Source: CAYRDK01 sp043819345
GTDB lineage: Bacteria > Omnitrophota > Gorgyraeia > Velamenicoccales > Velamenicoccaceae
Direction: 5' to 3'
NCBI GenBank assembly: GCA_043819345.1
Contig: JBDREX010000018.1
Coordinates: 28,096 to 92,095, forward strand
DNA length: 64,000 nucleotides
Position 1 is the stretch's first letter. Every line of letters starts with the position of its first letter. The translations under genes and the position numbers were made by a program. The notes beneath the pieces were generated by a model. The model was not told where the DNA came from and did no database searches. It was given only the letters and a program-made list of their open reading frames with translations. This document shows positions 43,668 through 51,407 of the stretch, one piece after another.

Positions 43668-44726
43668 ATGTCTAAAAAAATTTTAGTTGCTTTAAGTGGC
43701 GGGATTGATTCAGCGGTTGCCGCTCTTTTGTTAAAAGAGAGTGGTTGCGATGTAACCGCTATAACGATGTCGTTTGGTCTAGGCGGAATTACCAGATGCA
43801 GCGATGAGGCGGTCGCCGATGCTGCTGAAGTATCTGATCAGCTGCATATCCCCCATAAGGTTTTTAACGCGCGCCGTGAATTAGAAAAACATGTGATTGC
43901 GGATTTTATCGCTGAATACGCAAACGGCCGGACTCCAAATCCTTGTGTGCGGTGTAACGAATTTTTGAAATTCGGGTTGCTTTTTCAGTGGGCTCAGAAG
44001 CTTGGTTTTACTTTTCTTGCGACTGGCCATTTTGCCAGAATAGAAAAGCAGGGAAGAAGCTGTCATCTTAAAAAGGGCATTGATAGCAAAAAGGACCAAT
44101 CATATTTTTTGTGTCTTTTGTCTAAAAAAACTTTGAGTCATGTTGTGTTTCCACTGGGGGGAATGACAAAAGAACAAACGCAGGCTTTGGCCAAAAAGAA
44201 AGGGCTTTGTGTTGCTGGTAAGCGTTCGAGTCAGGAAGTTTGTTTTATTCCTGATAATGATTATCGGGCTTTTTTGAGAAAAAATTTAGGCGCTGCTTGT
44301 TTTAAAAAGGGTGAAGTTGTAGATCGGCAGGGACATATCCTAGGCTATCACCAGGGTATTGTTAATTACACAATTGGCCAAAGAGAAGGTTTTGGGATTT
44401 CTTCTTCGCAGGCCTTGTATTGCCTTAAACTAGATGCTGTTGCTAATAGAATTATTGTTGGCCCGAAGAAAGATGTCTATTCAAAGAGTTTAGTGGCAGA
44501 AGGTGTAAATATTTTTGAACGAAAACTTTTTCAGGAAGGGGCTTATTGTAAAGCAAAGATACGTTATAATCATCCCGAAAGCCTTTGTCGCGTTTCTTCC
44601 ATAAAACGGGATGTGATCAGGGTAGATTTTTCAGAGTTACAAAGCGCGATTACGCCAGGACAATTTGTCGTTTTTTATGAAAAGGATATTGTTGTTGCTG
44701 GCGCAAAAATCATTGAGGTTCTATGA
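43668..44726 (+). CDS. mnmA: tRNA-specific 2-thiouridylase MnmA
   Basis: A 352-residue enzyme that thiolates U34 of tRNA-Lys, Glu and Gln. The ATG at 43668 gives the normal N terminus (MSKKILVALSGGIDSA with the PP-loop); an earlier TTG at 43626 lies in a tandem repeat. Both catalytic cysteines are present: NPCVRCNEFLKFG and SQEVCFIPDNDY. The C-terminal barrel (VAEGVNIF, ITPGQFVVFYEKDIVVAGAKI) is complete. No SD is seen. It overlaps the next gene by four bases (ATGA). The cysteine desulfurase upstream is a likely sulfur donor. Confidence 0.94.
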   Translation: MSKKILVALSGGIDSAVAALLLKESGCDVTAITMSFGLGGITRCSDEAVADAAEVSDQLHIPHKVFNARRELEKHVIADFIAEYANGRTPNPCVRCNEFLKFGLLFQWAQKLGFTFLATGHFARIEKQGRSCHLKKGIDSKKDQSYFLCLLSKKTLSHVVFPLGGMTKEQTQALAKKKGLCVAGKRSSQEVCFIPDNDYRAFLRKNLGAACFKKGEVVDRQGHILGYHQGIVNYTIGQREGFGISSSQALYCLKLDAVANRIIVGPKKDVYSKSLVAEGVNIFERKLFQEGAYCKAKIRYNHPESLCRVSSIKRDVIRVDFSELQSAITPGQFVVFYEKDIVVAGAKIIEVL

Positions 44727-45700
44727 AGCGCGGAGTATTGAGGGGCGAATACCGAAAAAAATTTAATAATAGGAATGTTTCCGCGTTCTTGTTTAGGGGG
44801 AGCCATCTCATACAGTTAAGGCGGTTTTTGGATGAAAAATCCAAGCTATTGGAAAAACTTCAAAGTCGGCACAGAAAAAAAGATCTGGATTTTGGTTCTG
44901 TTGTTCTTTGCGAGGATTTGCCTGAATTGCTGGCACAGGTAAAAAAGTATACAGATGATTTTTTAGAATTAAAGCGTGTTTCATTGCCGAAGATATTGCC
45001 TTATCATGTTTTTAGTTTATCAACGAGTTACTTGCCGCTATTGTTTTGTTTGTCAGGTATTATTGTCGCGGCGGCGGGTTTATTGTTATGGTACCATTTC
45101 CGTAGTTTTTGGCCGGGCTTTATTTTTGGAACAGGGATGCTTTTTTTAGGTTATAGAATGGTTAGTGGGGCGCTTATGTATAGCAGAAAGATAGCCTCAA
45201 CGTATTCATATAGCCCTTTGACTCAAACGATTATTGTGCCGGTCAAAAATGGTGTTTATGGCCGCCGTGCTGAATTGATTCATATTTTAGCGCATGAATA
45301 TGCACACCATATTCAGAATGTTTTTGGGTTTGGGAACTTGTTCTCTAAAAGAAAAAGTATTTTTAAGGAAGGTTTTGCGATTGGCTTACAGAGATATATT
45401 GCTCAGGATTACGCTTGCAGAGAAAATAATGATGCTTTTTTGTATGGTATGCTGGATGAAGAAGTTGGTGCGTTGCAGGGGGTTTATGTCTGGTTGAGCA
45501 AGCAGCTGCATGTGCCGTTTGCTAAACGGCAGAAATGGCTAAAAACAACCCGCAGGCCTTTTGAGCCGGGATTAAAATCTTATGCTAAAAGCCCATCTGC
45601 ACATGCTTTGGGGTATGTTTTATTTCTGTTGTTGGAATCCGAGCAAGGTGTTCAGATCTATAGTGATATTTTGCGAGGGAAGTTTGAATTTGGAAAATAA
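44723..45700 (+). CDS. Predicted membrane zinc metallopeptidase (HExxH)
   Basis: A 325-residue protein of unknown family. Residues 1-85 are basic and cytoplasm-like; two hydrophobic segments lie at about 92-150. The catalytic region follows: HEYAH at His191-His195 and a second Glu216 in EGFAIGLQRYI, 21 residues later, matching the gluzincin pattern of two His and a Glu zinc ligands. The rest is helical (GYVLFLLLESEQGVQIYSDIL). The start codon lies in the mnmA stop (ATGA), so the two are coupled, but the functional link is unknown. It probably acts on membrane or envelope substrates. Confidence 0.72.
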   Translation: MKRGVLRGEYRKKFNNRNVSAFLFRGSHLIQLRRFLDEKSKLLEKLQSRHRKKDLDFGSVVLCEDLPELLAQVKKYTDDFLELKRVSLPKILPYHVFSLSTSYLPLLFCLSGIIVAAAGLLLWYHFRSFWPGFIFGTGMLFLGYRMVSGALMYSRKIASTYSYSPLTQTIIVPVKNGVYGRRAELIHILAHEYAHHIQNVFGFGNLFSKRKSIFKEGFAIGLQRYIAQDYACRENNDAFLYGMLDEEVGALQGVYVWLSKQLHVPFAKRQKWLKTTRRPFEPGLKSYAKSPSAHALGYVLFLLLESEQGVQIYSDILRGKFEFGK

Positions 45701-45758
45701 AGAGCTAGCGGAGCGCAAGGCGATTCAATAGTTAGCTCGAACATCATGGGAGTAAATT

Positions 45759-46667
45759 ATGTCGAATGAATTGATTGAGAAAATAGAGAATCTTAAAAAA
45801 GAACGGGCCGCTGTTATTTTGGCTCATAATTATCAGTCGTCTGAGATACAGGATATTGCTGATTATGTTGGCGATTCTTTAGAGTTGAGCCGTATAGCTG
45901 CTAAATCTAAAGAAAAAGTTATTGTGTTTTGTGGTGTTCATTTCATGGCCGAAACCGCTTCTATTTTATGCCCTGACAAAATGATTTTGATTCCTGACCC
46001 ATTAGGGGGTTGTCCAATGGCAAATATGATCACGGCTGAAGATGTTCGGGAACTCAAAGAGCGTCATCCCAAGGCGGTGGTTGTAGGTTATGTGAATACC
46101 TCAGCCGATGTTAAGGCGGAGCTGGATATTTGCTGCACGTCCACAAATGCGGTTGAGATTGTTTCAAGACTTAAAGATAGTGAGGAAATTATTTTTATAC
46201 CGGATAAATATCTGGCAGATTATGTTTCTAAGAAGACAGGCCGCCGCCTTATTTCGTGGGATGGGCATTGTCCTACACATGTTAAGATTCAGCCTGAGGA
46301 CATTATTCGCACGATTCGTCAGCATCCGGAGGCAAAAATTTTGGTTCATCCCGAATGCCGCCCAGAGGTTATTGAACTCGCCGATGAGGCTCTTTCAACG
46401 GGCCGTATGTGTCATTTTGCTAAGAATTCATCCGATAAGGAGTTTATTATTGGTACGGAGGTTGGGATTATTTATCGCTTGTCCAAGGACAACCCCGATA
46501 AAAAATTCTATCCCGCATCAGAGCATGCCATTTGTGCCAACATGAAACGCATAAATCTAGAAAAGGTCTTTAATTCATTGTCTGAAATGAAAACAGAGGT
46601 TAAGGTTTCTGATGAGGTTCGGTGTTGTGCTCGGGCAGCCATTGATAAGATGGTTGAAATTTTATAA
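45759..46667 (+). CDS. nadA: Quinolinate synthase NadA
   Basis: A 302-residue Fe-S enzyme that condenses iminoaspartate with dihydroxyacetone phosphate to quinolinate in de novo NAD synthesis. Typical blocks are AVILAHNYQSSEIQDIADYVGDSLELSR, FCGVHFMAETASIL, PLGGCPMANM, HPECRPEV and a C-terminal RCCARAAIDKM; the cluster cysteines lie within these. Length is normal. NadB and NadC are not in the window. Confidence 0.95.
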   Translation: MSNELIEKIENLKKERAAVILAHNYQSSEIQDIADYVGDSLELSRIAAKSKEKVIVFCGVHFMAETASILCPDKMILIPDPLGGCPMANMITAEDVRELKERHPKAVVVGYVNTSADVKAELDICCTSTNAVEIVSRLKDSEEIIFIPDKYLADYVSKKTGRRLISWDGHCPTHVKIQPEDIIRTIRQHPEAKILVHPECRPEVIELADEALSTGRMCHFAKNSSDKEFIIGTEVGIIYRLSKDNPDKKFYPASEHAICANMKRINLEKVFNSLSEMKTEVKVSDEVRCCARAAIDKMVEIL

Positions 46668-46786
46668 ATCCCGACAGGAGGTATTTTTTTAAAAAACATA
46701 GCAAGAAAGTCATAATTGCGATATAACAGAAGAAGCGGTTATGCTGACTTATAAAAGGAAAAATACCTTGCTATAGGCATTTTTAA

Positions 46787-47176
46787 ATGTACAAAAGGAC
46801 GATTCTTCAGAGTTTCGGATTGGCTTTTAAAGGCTTGCAGTTTGTTTTTAAGAACGAACGCAATATGAGGGTTCATTGCCTGGTTGCCATTATGGCACTT
46901 GTGGTTTGTTTTCTGTTGCATGTTAGTGAGATTGAATTAATTTTTGTTGTTTTTGCGATAGCTTTAGTGATGATCACAGAAGCGGCAAATACCGCTTTTG
47001 AGCTCTTGCTTGACTTTGTGCATGGAGATGAATTTCACCCCAATGTGAAATTATTAAAAGATATAGCAGCTGGTGGGGTTTTTATTGCTGCTTTAAATGC
47101 TTTTTTGATTGGGGTGGTGGTTTTTGTGCCGAAGGCGCTAGATTTGATTCGTGTGACAGATTATATGGCATCATAA
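46787..47176 (+). CDS. DgkA-family diacylglycerol/undecaprenol kinase
   Basis: A 129-residue integral membrane kinase with three hydrophobic helices. The family motif ITEAANTAFELLLDFVHGD holds the catalytic Glu/Asn/Glu residues, preceded by NERNMRVHC. Members phosphorylate diacylglycerol or undecaprenol, recycling the lipid carrier for cell-wall and polysaccharide synthesis. It lies just upstream of a nucleotide-sugar dehydrogenase and a glycosyltransferase, which fits the undecaprenol role, but that is not proven. Confidence 0.85.
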   Translation: MYKRTILQSFGLAFKGLQFVFKNERNMRVHCLVAIMALVVCFLLHVSEIELIFVVFAIALVMITEAANTAFELLLDFVHGDEFHPNVKLLKDIAAGGVFIAALNAFLIGVVVFVPKALDLIRVTDYMAS

Positions 47177-47188
47177 GAGGAGAGGGTT

Positions 47189-48481
47189 ATGTCTTTGATA
47201 GAGAAAATCCAAAAGAAAAAAGTAAAAAGTGCTGTGATTGGTCTAGGTTATGTTGGGCTTCCTTTGGCGGTCGAATATGCTTCTATTGGAATAGAGGTTG
47301 TTGGCCTTGATCTTAATGAAGAAAAAGTTGCTGCTATCAATGCTAAACAATCTTATATTCAGGACATTAAGACAGACACGTTGGCAAAACTTGTTTTGGA
47401 AGGTTTTTTAACCGCGACGACAAATTTCCGTGTCTTAAAAGATGTAGATACGATCAATATTTGTGTACCGACTCCTCTCTCAAAAACAAAAGAGCCAGAC
47501 ATTTCTTATATTGTTTCGGCGGCTGAACAGATAGCTCGCTACCTTAAAAAAGGGCAGTTAATTATTCTGGAGAGCACGACATATCCAGGGACGACAGAAG
47601 AGGTATTGCTTCCTATGTTTGAAAAGAAAGGGTTTAAAGTTGGCAAGGATTTTTATCTAGCTTTTTCTCCTGAGCGTGTTGATCCGGGAAATCCGAATTT
47701 TCGTACAAAAAATATTCCCAAGGTTGTGGGGGGCGTTACGTCCGCATGTGTAAATGTGGCGCAGCAGTTCTATGCATTGGTTATGGATGCTGTCTATCCG
47801 GTATCCTCAACAAAAGTGGCGGAAACAGTTAAGCTTCTTGAAAATGCTTTTCGGGCTGTCAACATTGGTTTAGTGAATGAGTTAGCGATGATGTGTGATC
47901 GTATGGGTATTGATGTCTGGGAGGTTATTGAGGCTGCTTCAACTAAGCCTTTTGGTTTTATGCCTTTTTATCCCGGGCCTGGTTTGGGTGGGCATTGTAT
48001 TCCTATTGATCCTCAGTATTTATCTTGGAAGGCGCGTTTTTTTGGTTTTGAGACACGTTTTATTGATTTGGCTTCCCGGGTTAATGCGATGATGCCGGAA
48101 TATGTTGCTGGAAAAGTGGCAAATGTGTTAAATGTTAAAGGAAAAAGTCTGAAAAATGCCAAAATTTTAATATTGGGTATCGCCTATAAAAAAAATGTCA
48201 GTGATTACAGAGAGTCGCCTGCTTTGGAAATCGTGCATTTTCTGAAACAAAAAGGTGCCCGGGTTACCTATAACGACCCACATGTGCCTGTTATTACGCA
48301 TGAGGCTATTAAGATGAAAAGCGTAAGAATCAGCAAAGAAGTTTTAGGAAAGAGCGACTGCGTTGTTATTGTTACGGATCATAGCTATTATGATTATGAA
48401 TGGATTGCCCGGTCTTCTCAGCTGGTTTTAGATACAAGAAATGCGGTGAAGTTTAAAGCTTCGAACGTAGTTAAACTTTAG
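47189..48481 (+). CDS. Nucleotide-sugar 6-dehydrogenase (UDP-GlcNAc/UDP-glucose type)
   Basis: A 430-residue NAD-dependent enzyme with N-terminal Rossmann GLGYVGLPLAVEYA, central STTYPGTTEEVL and SPERVDPGN, the catalytic cysteine in GLGGHCIPIDPQYL, and a C-terminal ILGIAYKKNVSDYRESPAL domain. The GGHCIPIDPxYL pattern is that of the WbpA/TviB/CapL branch that oxidises UDP-GlcNAc, UDP-ManNAc or UDP-GalNAc; plain UDP-glucose is possible. SD GAGGAGAGG. It feeds uronic-acid sugars to surface polysaccharide synthesis, probably with the GT2 gene 28 bases downstream. Confidence 0.9.
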   Translation: MSLIEKIQKKKVKSAVIGLGYVGLPLAVEYASIGIEVVGLDLNEEKVAAINAKQSYIQDIKTDTLAKLVLEGFLTATTNFRVLKDVDTINICVPTPLSKTKEPDISYIVSAAEQIARYLKKGQLIILESTTYPGTTEEVLLPMFEKKGFKVGKDFYLAFSPERVDPGNPNFRTKNIPKVVGGVTSACVNVAQQFYALVMDAVYPVSSTKVAETVKLLENAFRAVNIGLVNELAMMCDRMGIDVWEVIEAASTKPFGFMPFYPGPGLGGHCIPIDPQYLSWKARFFGFETRFIDLASRVNAMMPEYVAGKVANVLNVKGKSLKNAKILILGIAYKKNVSDYRESPALEIVHFLKQKGARVTYNDPHVPVITHEAIKMKSVRISKEVLGKSDCVVIVTDHSYYDYEWIARSSQLVLDTRNAVKFKASNVVKL

Positions 48482-48509
48482 GCTAAAAATTTGATTGGAG
48501 GCAATATAA

Positions 48510-49661
48510 ATGAAATGGCTGTTAATCATTAGTGTTGCTGTTATTATCTGGCGGTATATTCTTTATCCCTTTTTTATGGCCGTATTTTTTTCCTGCATGG
48601 AAAAGCCGGTGCAAAAAAAGGAAATTTATCCATTCATTTCCATTCTCCTCTCTGCCTATAACGAAGAACAGAGCATTATAGAAAAAGTAAACCATATCAT
48701 GCATTTGGATTATCCTCGTGACAAGATGGAGATTATCGTTGGTTCGGATGGTTCAACAGATGAAACATACAGGATTGTAAAGCAGTTGGCGAGCGAGAAT
48801 AAAATACGTTACGGTGTTGCTTTTCAGCGTATTGGTAAAAATGCGATGGTTAACAAACTTGCAAAAGATGCCAGAGGTGAATTGTTTGTTGTCGTTGACG
48901 CTATGCAAAGGATAGAGCGATCTGCTTTAAAGGAACTTGTTTCTTGTTTTGCGGATCAAAATGTTGGATGTGTTTTGGGTGCAGTGGTGTCCGATGCAGA
49001 GGATGATCAAGCGGAAGATGAGTTATGGTTTTATGATATTCAGGAAAAAATTTTAAGAAAGTTAGAAAATGCTGTTGATTCAACTTTTGTAACACAAGGA
49101 GGGATGTACGCGATTAGAAGGGACATGTTCAGGTATATGCCGGATCATCTGATTTTAGATGATGTGTATATGGCTATGAATGTTGTTATGCTTAAAAAAC
49201 GGGCTGTATTTGAACCATTAGCCAGAACACATAGCCTTCTGTCGCGCGAGAAAGAAAGTAAATTTACGTCCATAGTTAAAAAATATATTGGGAGTTATCA
49301 AATTTTTTCATTGTTTATAGAGTCATTAAATCCGCTTAAGACAAACGTGGCCTTTCAGCTTCTTTCGCACGATCTTTTAGATTTATTGGTTCCTTATTTT
49401 GCCATTTGTGCTTTTATCTCCAGTAGTTTTCTTCTGGTGCAGCCTGGAAGCTACCTCTTAATATTTCTTATTCAGCTGATTTTTTATTGCTTGGCCTTTA
49501 TCGGGTTTGTTCTAAGAAAAACGGGCATGAAAAAAAGTCGTATTTTCAGGACATTGTTTATTCCTTATGAATTTTGTTTTTATAATTATGCTGTTTTAGT
49601 GGCTCTCCAATTGTATTTCACCTCGAATAGAAAAGTAAGGTTAAAAGACTGGGTTAGTTAA
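48510..49661 (+). CDS. Membrane GT2 glycosyltransferase
   Basis: A 383-residue protein: one N-terminal membrane helix (residues 3-25), a GT2 catalytic domain (SILLSAYNEEQ, VGSDGSTDET, VVDAMQRIE as the metal site, TQGGMYAIRRDM, LILDDVYMAMNVV), and three or four C-terminal hydrophobic helices. This is the layout of processive synthases, but the expected QxxRW motif is not recognisable and the equivalent region reads KKYIGSYQIF, so it may transfer single sugars. GGAGGC precedes the ATG. It pairs with the UDP-sugar dehydrogenase upstream. Confidence 0.83.
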   Translation: MKWLLIISVAVIIWRYILYPFFMAVFFSCMEKPVQKKEIYPFISILLSAYNEEQSIIEKVNHIMHLDYPRDKMEIIVGSDGSTDETYRIVKQLASENKIRYGVAFQRIGKNAMVNKLAKDARGELFVVVDAMQRIERSALKELVSCFADQNVGCVLGAVVSDAEDDQAEDELWFYDIQEKILRKLENAVDSTFVTQGGMYAIRRDMFRYMPDHLILDDVYMAMNVVMLKKRAVFEPLARTHSLLSREKESKFTSIVKKYIGSYQIFSLFIESLNPLKTNVAFQLLSHDLLDLLVPYFAICAFISSSFLLVQPGSYLLIFLIQLIFYCLAFIGFVLRKTGMKKSRIFRTLFIPYEFCFYNYAVLVALQLYFTSNRKVRLKDWVS

Positions 49662-49706
49662 ATAAAAGGTTTGATTTCGCTTTTTTAAAAAGGTAAAATA
49701 TAGGCA

Positions 49707-50063
49707 ATGATTTTTTTTAACAACGCGAAAAAGATTTTAGTTGCTGATGATGAAGAGGATATCTGTCTCTATTTGAAAAGATATCTTGAGAGGAAGAAGT
49801 TTAAAGTGGTCGTTGCTTTTGATGGTGAGCAGGCCAAGAAATTGATAGAGAAAGATAATTTTGATTATTTTCTTTTGGACTGCAGTATGCCCAATTTAAC
49901 GGGACTGGAGTTGATTCAGATTGCTCGGAGCAGGAATCCAAAAGCTAAGATTGTTTTGATTTCTGGTTTTCCAGCTGTTAATGATGCTATTGTGCGTCAG
50001 TTGGGCGGGGATTGTTTTATTAACAAGCCGATTAAATTGGAAGAATTGGATAGTCTTTTTTAG
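49707..50063 (+). CDS. Stand-alone response-regulator receiver domain
   Basis: A 118-residue CheY-like domain: acidic pair DDE at residues 14-16, phospho-acceptor Asp58 (LLDCSMPNL), Ser/Gly switch (ISGF), and conserved Lys in INKPIKLEEL near 107. No output domain and no histidine kinase next to it. TTGATT (49671-49676), a 17-base spacer and TAAAAT (49694-49699) form a promoter ending seven bases before the ATG, so the mRNA is probably leaderless; no well-placed SD is seen. Confidence 0.9.
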   Translation: MIFFNNAKKILVADDEEDICLYLKRYLERKKFKVVVAFDGEQAKKLIEKDNFDYFLLDCSMPNLTGLELIQIARSRNPKAKIVLISGFPAVNDAIVRQLGGDCFINKPIKLEELDSLF

Positions 50064-50087
50064 TGTGTTTGAAAAAGAGAGGGCCTG

Positions 50088-50648
50088 ATGAGGTTAGCGC
50101 GCATTATGATTGTTGCAGGGTTGTTTTTGATGTCAACAGGCGGCCATCATCTTATGGGAGAGGAGGAGAACGTGTCAGAAGCAACCATTGTTGTCTTGGA
50201 AACAAATCAGGGTAATGTTGAGTTAAAACTTTTTTCCGATGCTGCGCCAAAAACCTGTGAAAATTTTATCGGGTTAGTGAAAAAAGGTTATTACGACGGG
50301 ATTGCGTTTCATCGTGTTATTAAGGGTTTCATGATTCAGGGAGGAGATCCAACCGGCACAGGCCGCGGCGGTGAATCTTTATGGGGGAAGCCTTTTGAGG
50401 ATGAAGTGTCGCAGGAATTAAAGTTTGATAAGCCTGGTGTTTTGGCAATGGCAAACGCGGGCCCTGGCACAAACGGAAGCCAATTTTTTATTACTGTTGT
50501 GCCGACGCCCTGGCTTGATATGCATCACACTATTTTCGGAGAAGTGTGTGGGGGTTATGATGTTGTTGAAAAAATCTCAAAGGTCGCAGTTGGAGAGGGT
50601 GATAAGCCTTTGAGAGAGCAACAAATTATCCGTGCTTATTTGAAGTAA
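50088..50648 (+). CDS. Secreted cyclophilin-type peptidyl-prolyl isomerase
   Basis: A 186-residue protein with an N-terminal hydrophobic signal (residues 3-22). The cyclophilin domain has FHRVIKGFMIQGGDPTGTGRGG, GPGTNGSQFFITVVPTPWLD and HTIFGEV, including catalytic Arg/Phe/Gln residues. It catalyses cis-trans isomerisation at proline, assisting folding of exported proteins. It is 24 bases downstream of the receiver gene. A small membrane-protein gene follows. Confidence 0.92.
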   Translation: MRLARIMIVAGLFLMSTGGHHLMGEEENVSEATIVVLETNQGNVELKLFSDAAPKTCENFIGLVKKGYYDGIAFHRVIKGFMIQGGDPTGTGRGGESLWGKPFEDEVSQELKFDKPGVLAMANAGPGTNGSQFFITVVPTPWLDMHHTIFGEVCGGYDVVEKISKVAVGEGDKPLREQQIIRAYLK

Positions 50649-50668
50649 TCACAAGAAAAGGAGGCGTG

Positions 50669-50824
50669 ATGTACGATATGATGATGATGGACACGAGAGG
50701 GATTTATCTGTTGTTTGCTATCAAGATTATATTCATCCTAATGCTTTTTTCTTGTCTTTTGGTTATGCTTGTGCGGCAAAGAGTTATGATTCAGATTTTA
50801 AAGGAGATTAGGGATAAGAAATAG
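50669..50824 (+). CDS. Small single-helix membrane protein, unrecognised
   Basis: A 51-residue reading frame behind a near-perfect AAAAGGAGG. It begins MYDMMMMDTRG, then one membrane helix (about residues 12-35) and a basic C-terminal tail (RQRVMIQILKEIRDKK), giving an N-out/C-in orientation by the positive-inside rule. The ribosome site and tight placement 20 bases after the cyclophilin stop argue that it is real. No homologue is recognised. Confidence 0.72.
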   Translation: MYDMMMMDTRGIYLLFAIKIIFILMLFSCLLVMLVRQRVMIQILKEIRDKK

Positions 50825-50894
50825 GGTTTTTAGAGAAGATTTTGATGTTTATAAGCATGATTGATCAGTTAGGGTATAAAAGTGGCGAATTCAG

Positions 50895-50932
50895 AAACCG
50901 TAAAGCGTAGTTACAGGCTTTACGGTTTTTTT
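50895..50932 (+). terminator. Rho-independent hairpin just before the cold-shock gene
   Basis: A 12-bp perfect stem (50895-50906 with 50917-50928), 10-base loop, then four more T. It terminates the cyclophilin/small-protein transcript. It also lies only 26 bases before the csp ATG, leaving no room for a separate downstream promoter, so it may act as a cis control element in the csp leader. Confidence 0.9.
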
Positions 50933-50958
50933 AATGCGCCGAAAAAGGAGGAAAGGCG

Positions 50959-51159
50959 ATGGCGAAAGGTACGGTAAAGTGGTTCAGCAATCAAAAGGGT
51001 TATGGTTTTATTAATACGCAGGAAGGGAAAGATGTTTTTGTGCATCATAGCGCTGTGCAAGGGGAAGGCTATAAAACATTGCAACAAGGCCAGGTGGTTG
51101 AATTCGACATAATACAGAGTGAAAAGGGTGAGCAGGCGGCGAATGTTTTAAAATTCTAA
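50959..51159 (+). CDS. csp: Cold-shock domain protein (CspA family)
   Basis: A 66-residue OB-fold protein with both RNA-binding motifs, KWFSNQKGYGFI and DVFVHHSAV, behind AAAAGGAGG. It binds single-stranded RNA or DNA as an RNA chaperone. A strong hairpin ends 26 bases upstream, so the promoter must precede the hairpin (a TATAAA at about 50875 is one candidate) unless readthrough is used. Confidence 0.95.
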   Translation: MAKGTVKWFSNQKGYGFINTQEGKDVFVHHSAVQGEGYKTLQQGQVVEFDIIQSEKGEQAANVLKF

Positions 51160-51407
51160 TATCTGCTTATAAGAGAAACTTTTGTTGGTCTAAAGCTGGA
51201 TAGTTTTATATTAAACTATTGCATTGGATTAGATGGAGCCTATTAGTGCCTGATTATATTCCAGTCATGTAGTTTTAGGCGGTTTTACTAACATGGGCAA
51301 GGTGACGCTATTTTTTAGTAGAAGGATGCGCTAAAAATAGGTCTGTGAATTAGCTTATGAGGTGATTGCCAAAGGGTGTCATAAGAACAGAAAGGGCCTG
51401 AATTGTC

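Noticed and set aside
46108..46545. 145-codon + frame inside nadA
   Set aside because: A shifted frame wholly inside nadA, with no SD and an Arg/Leu-rich composition typical of off-frame translation.
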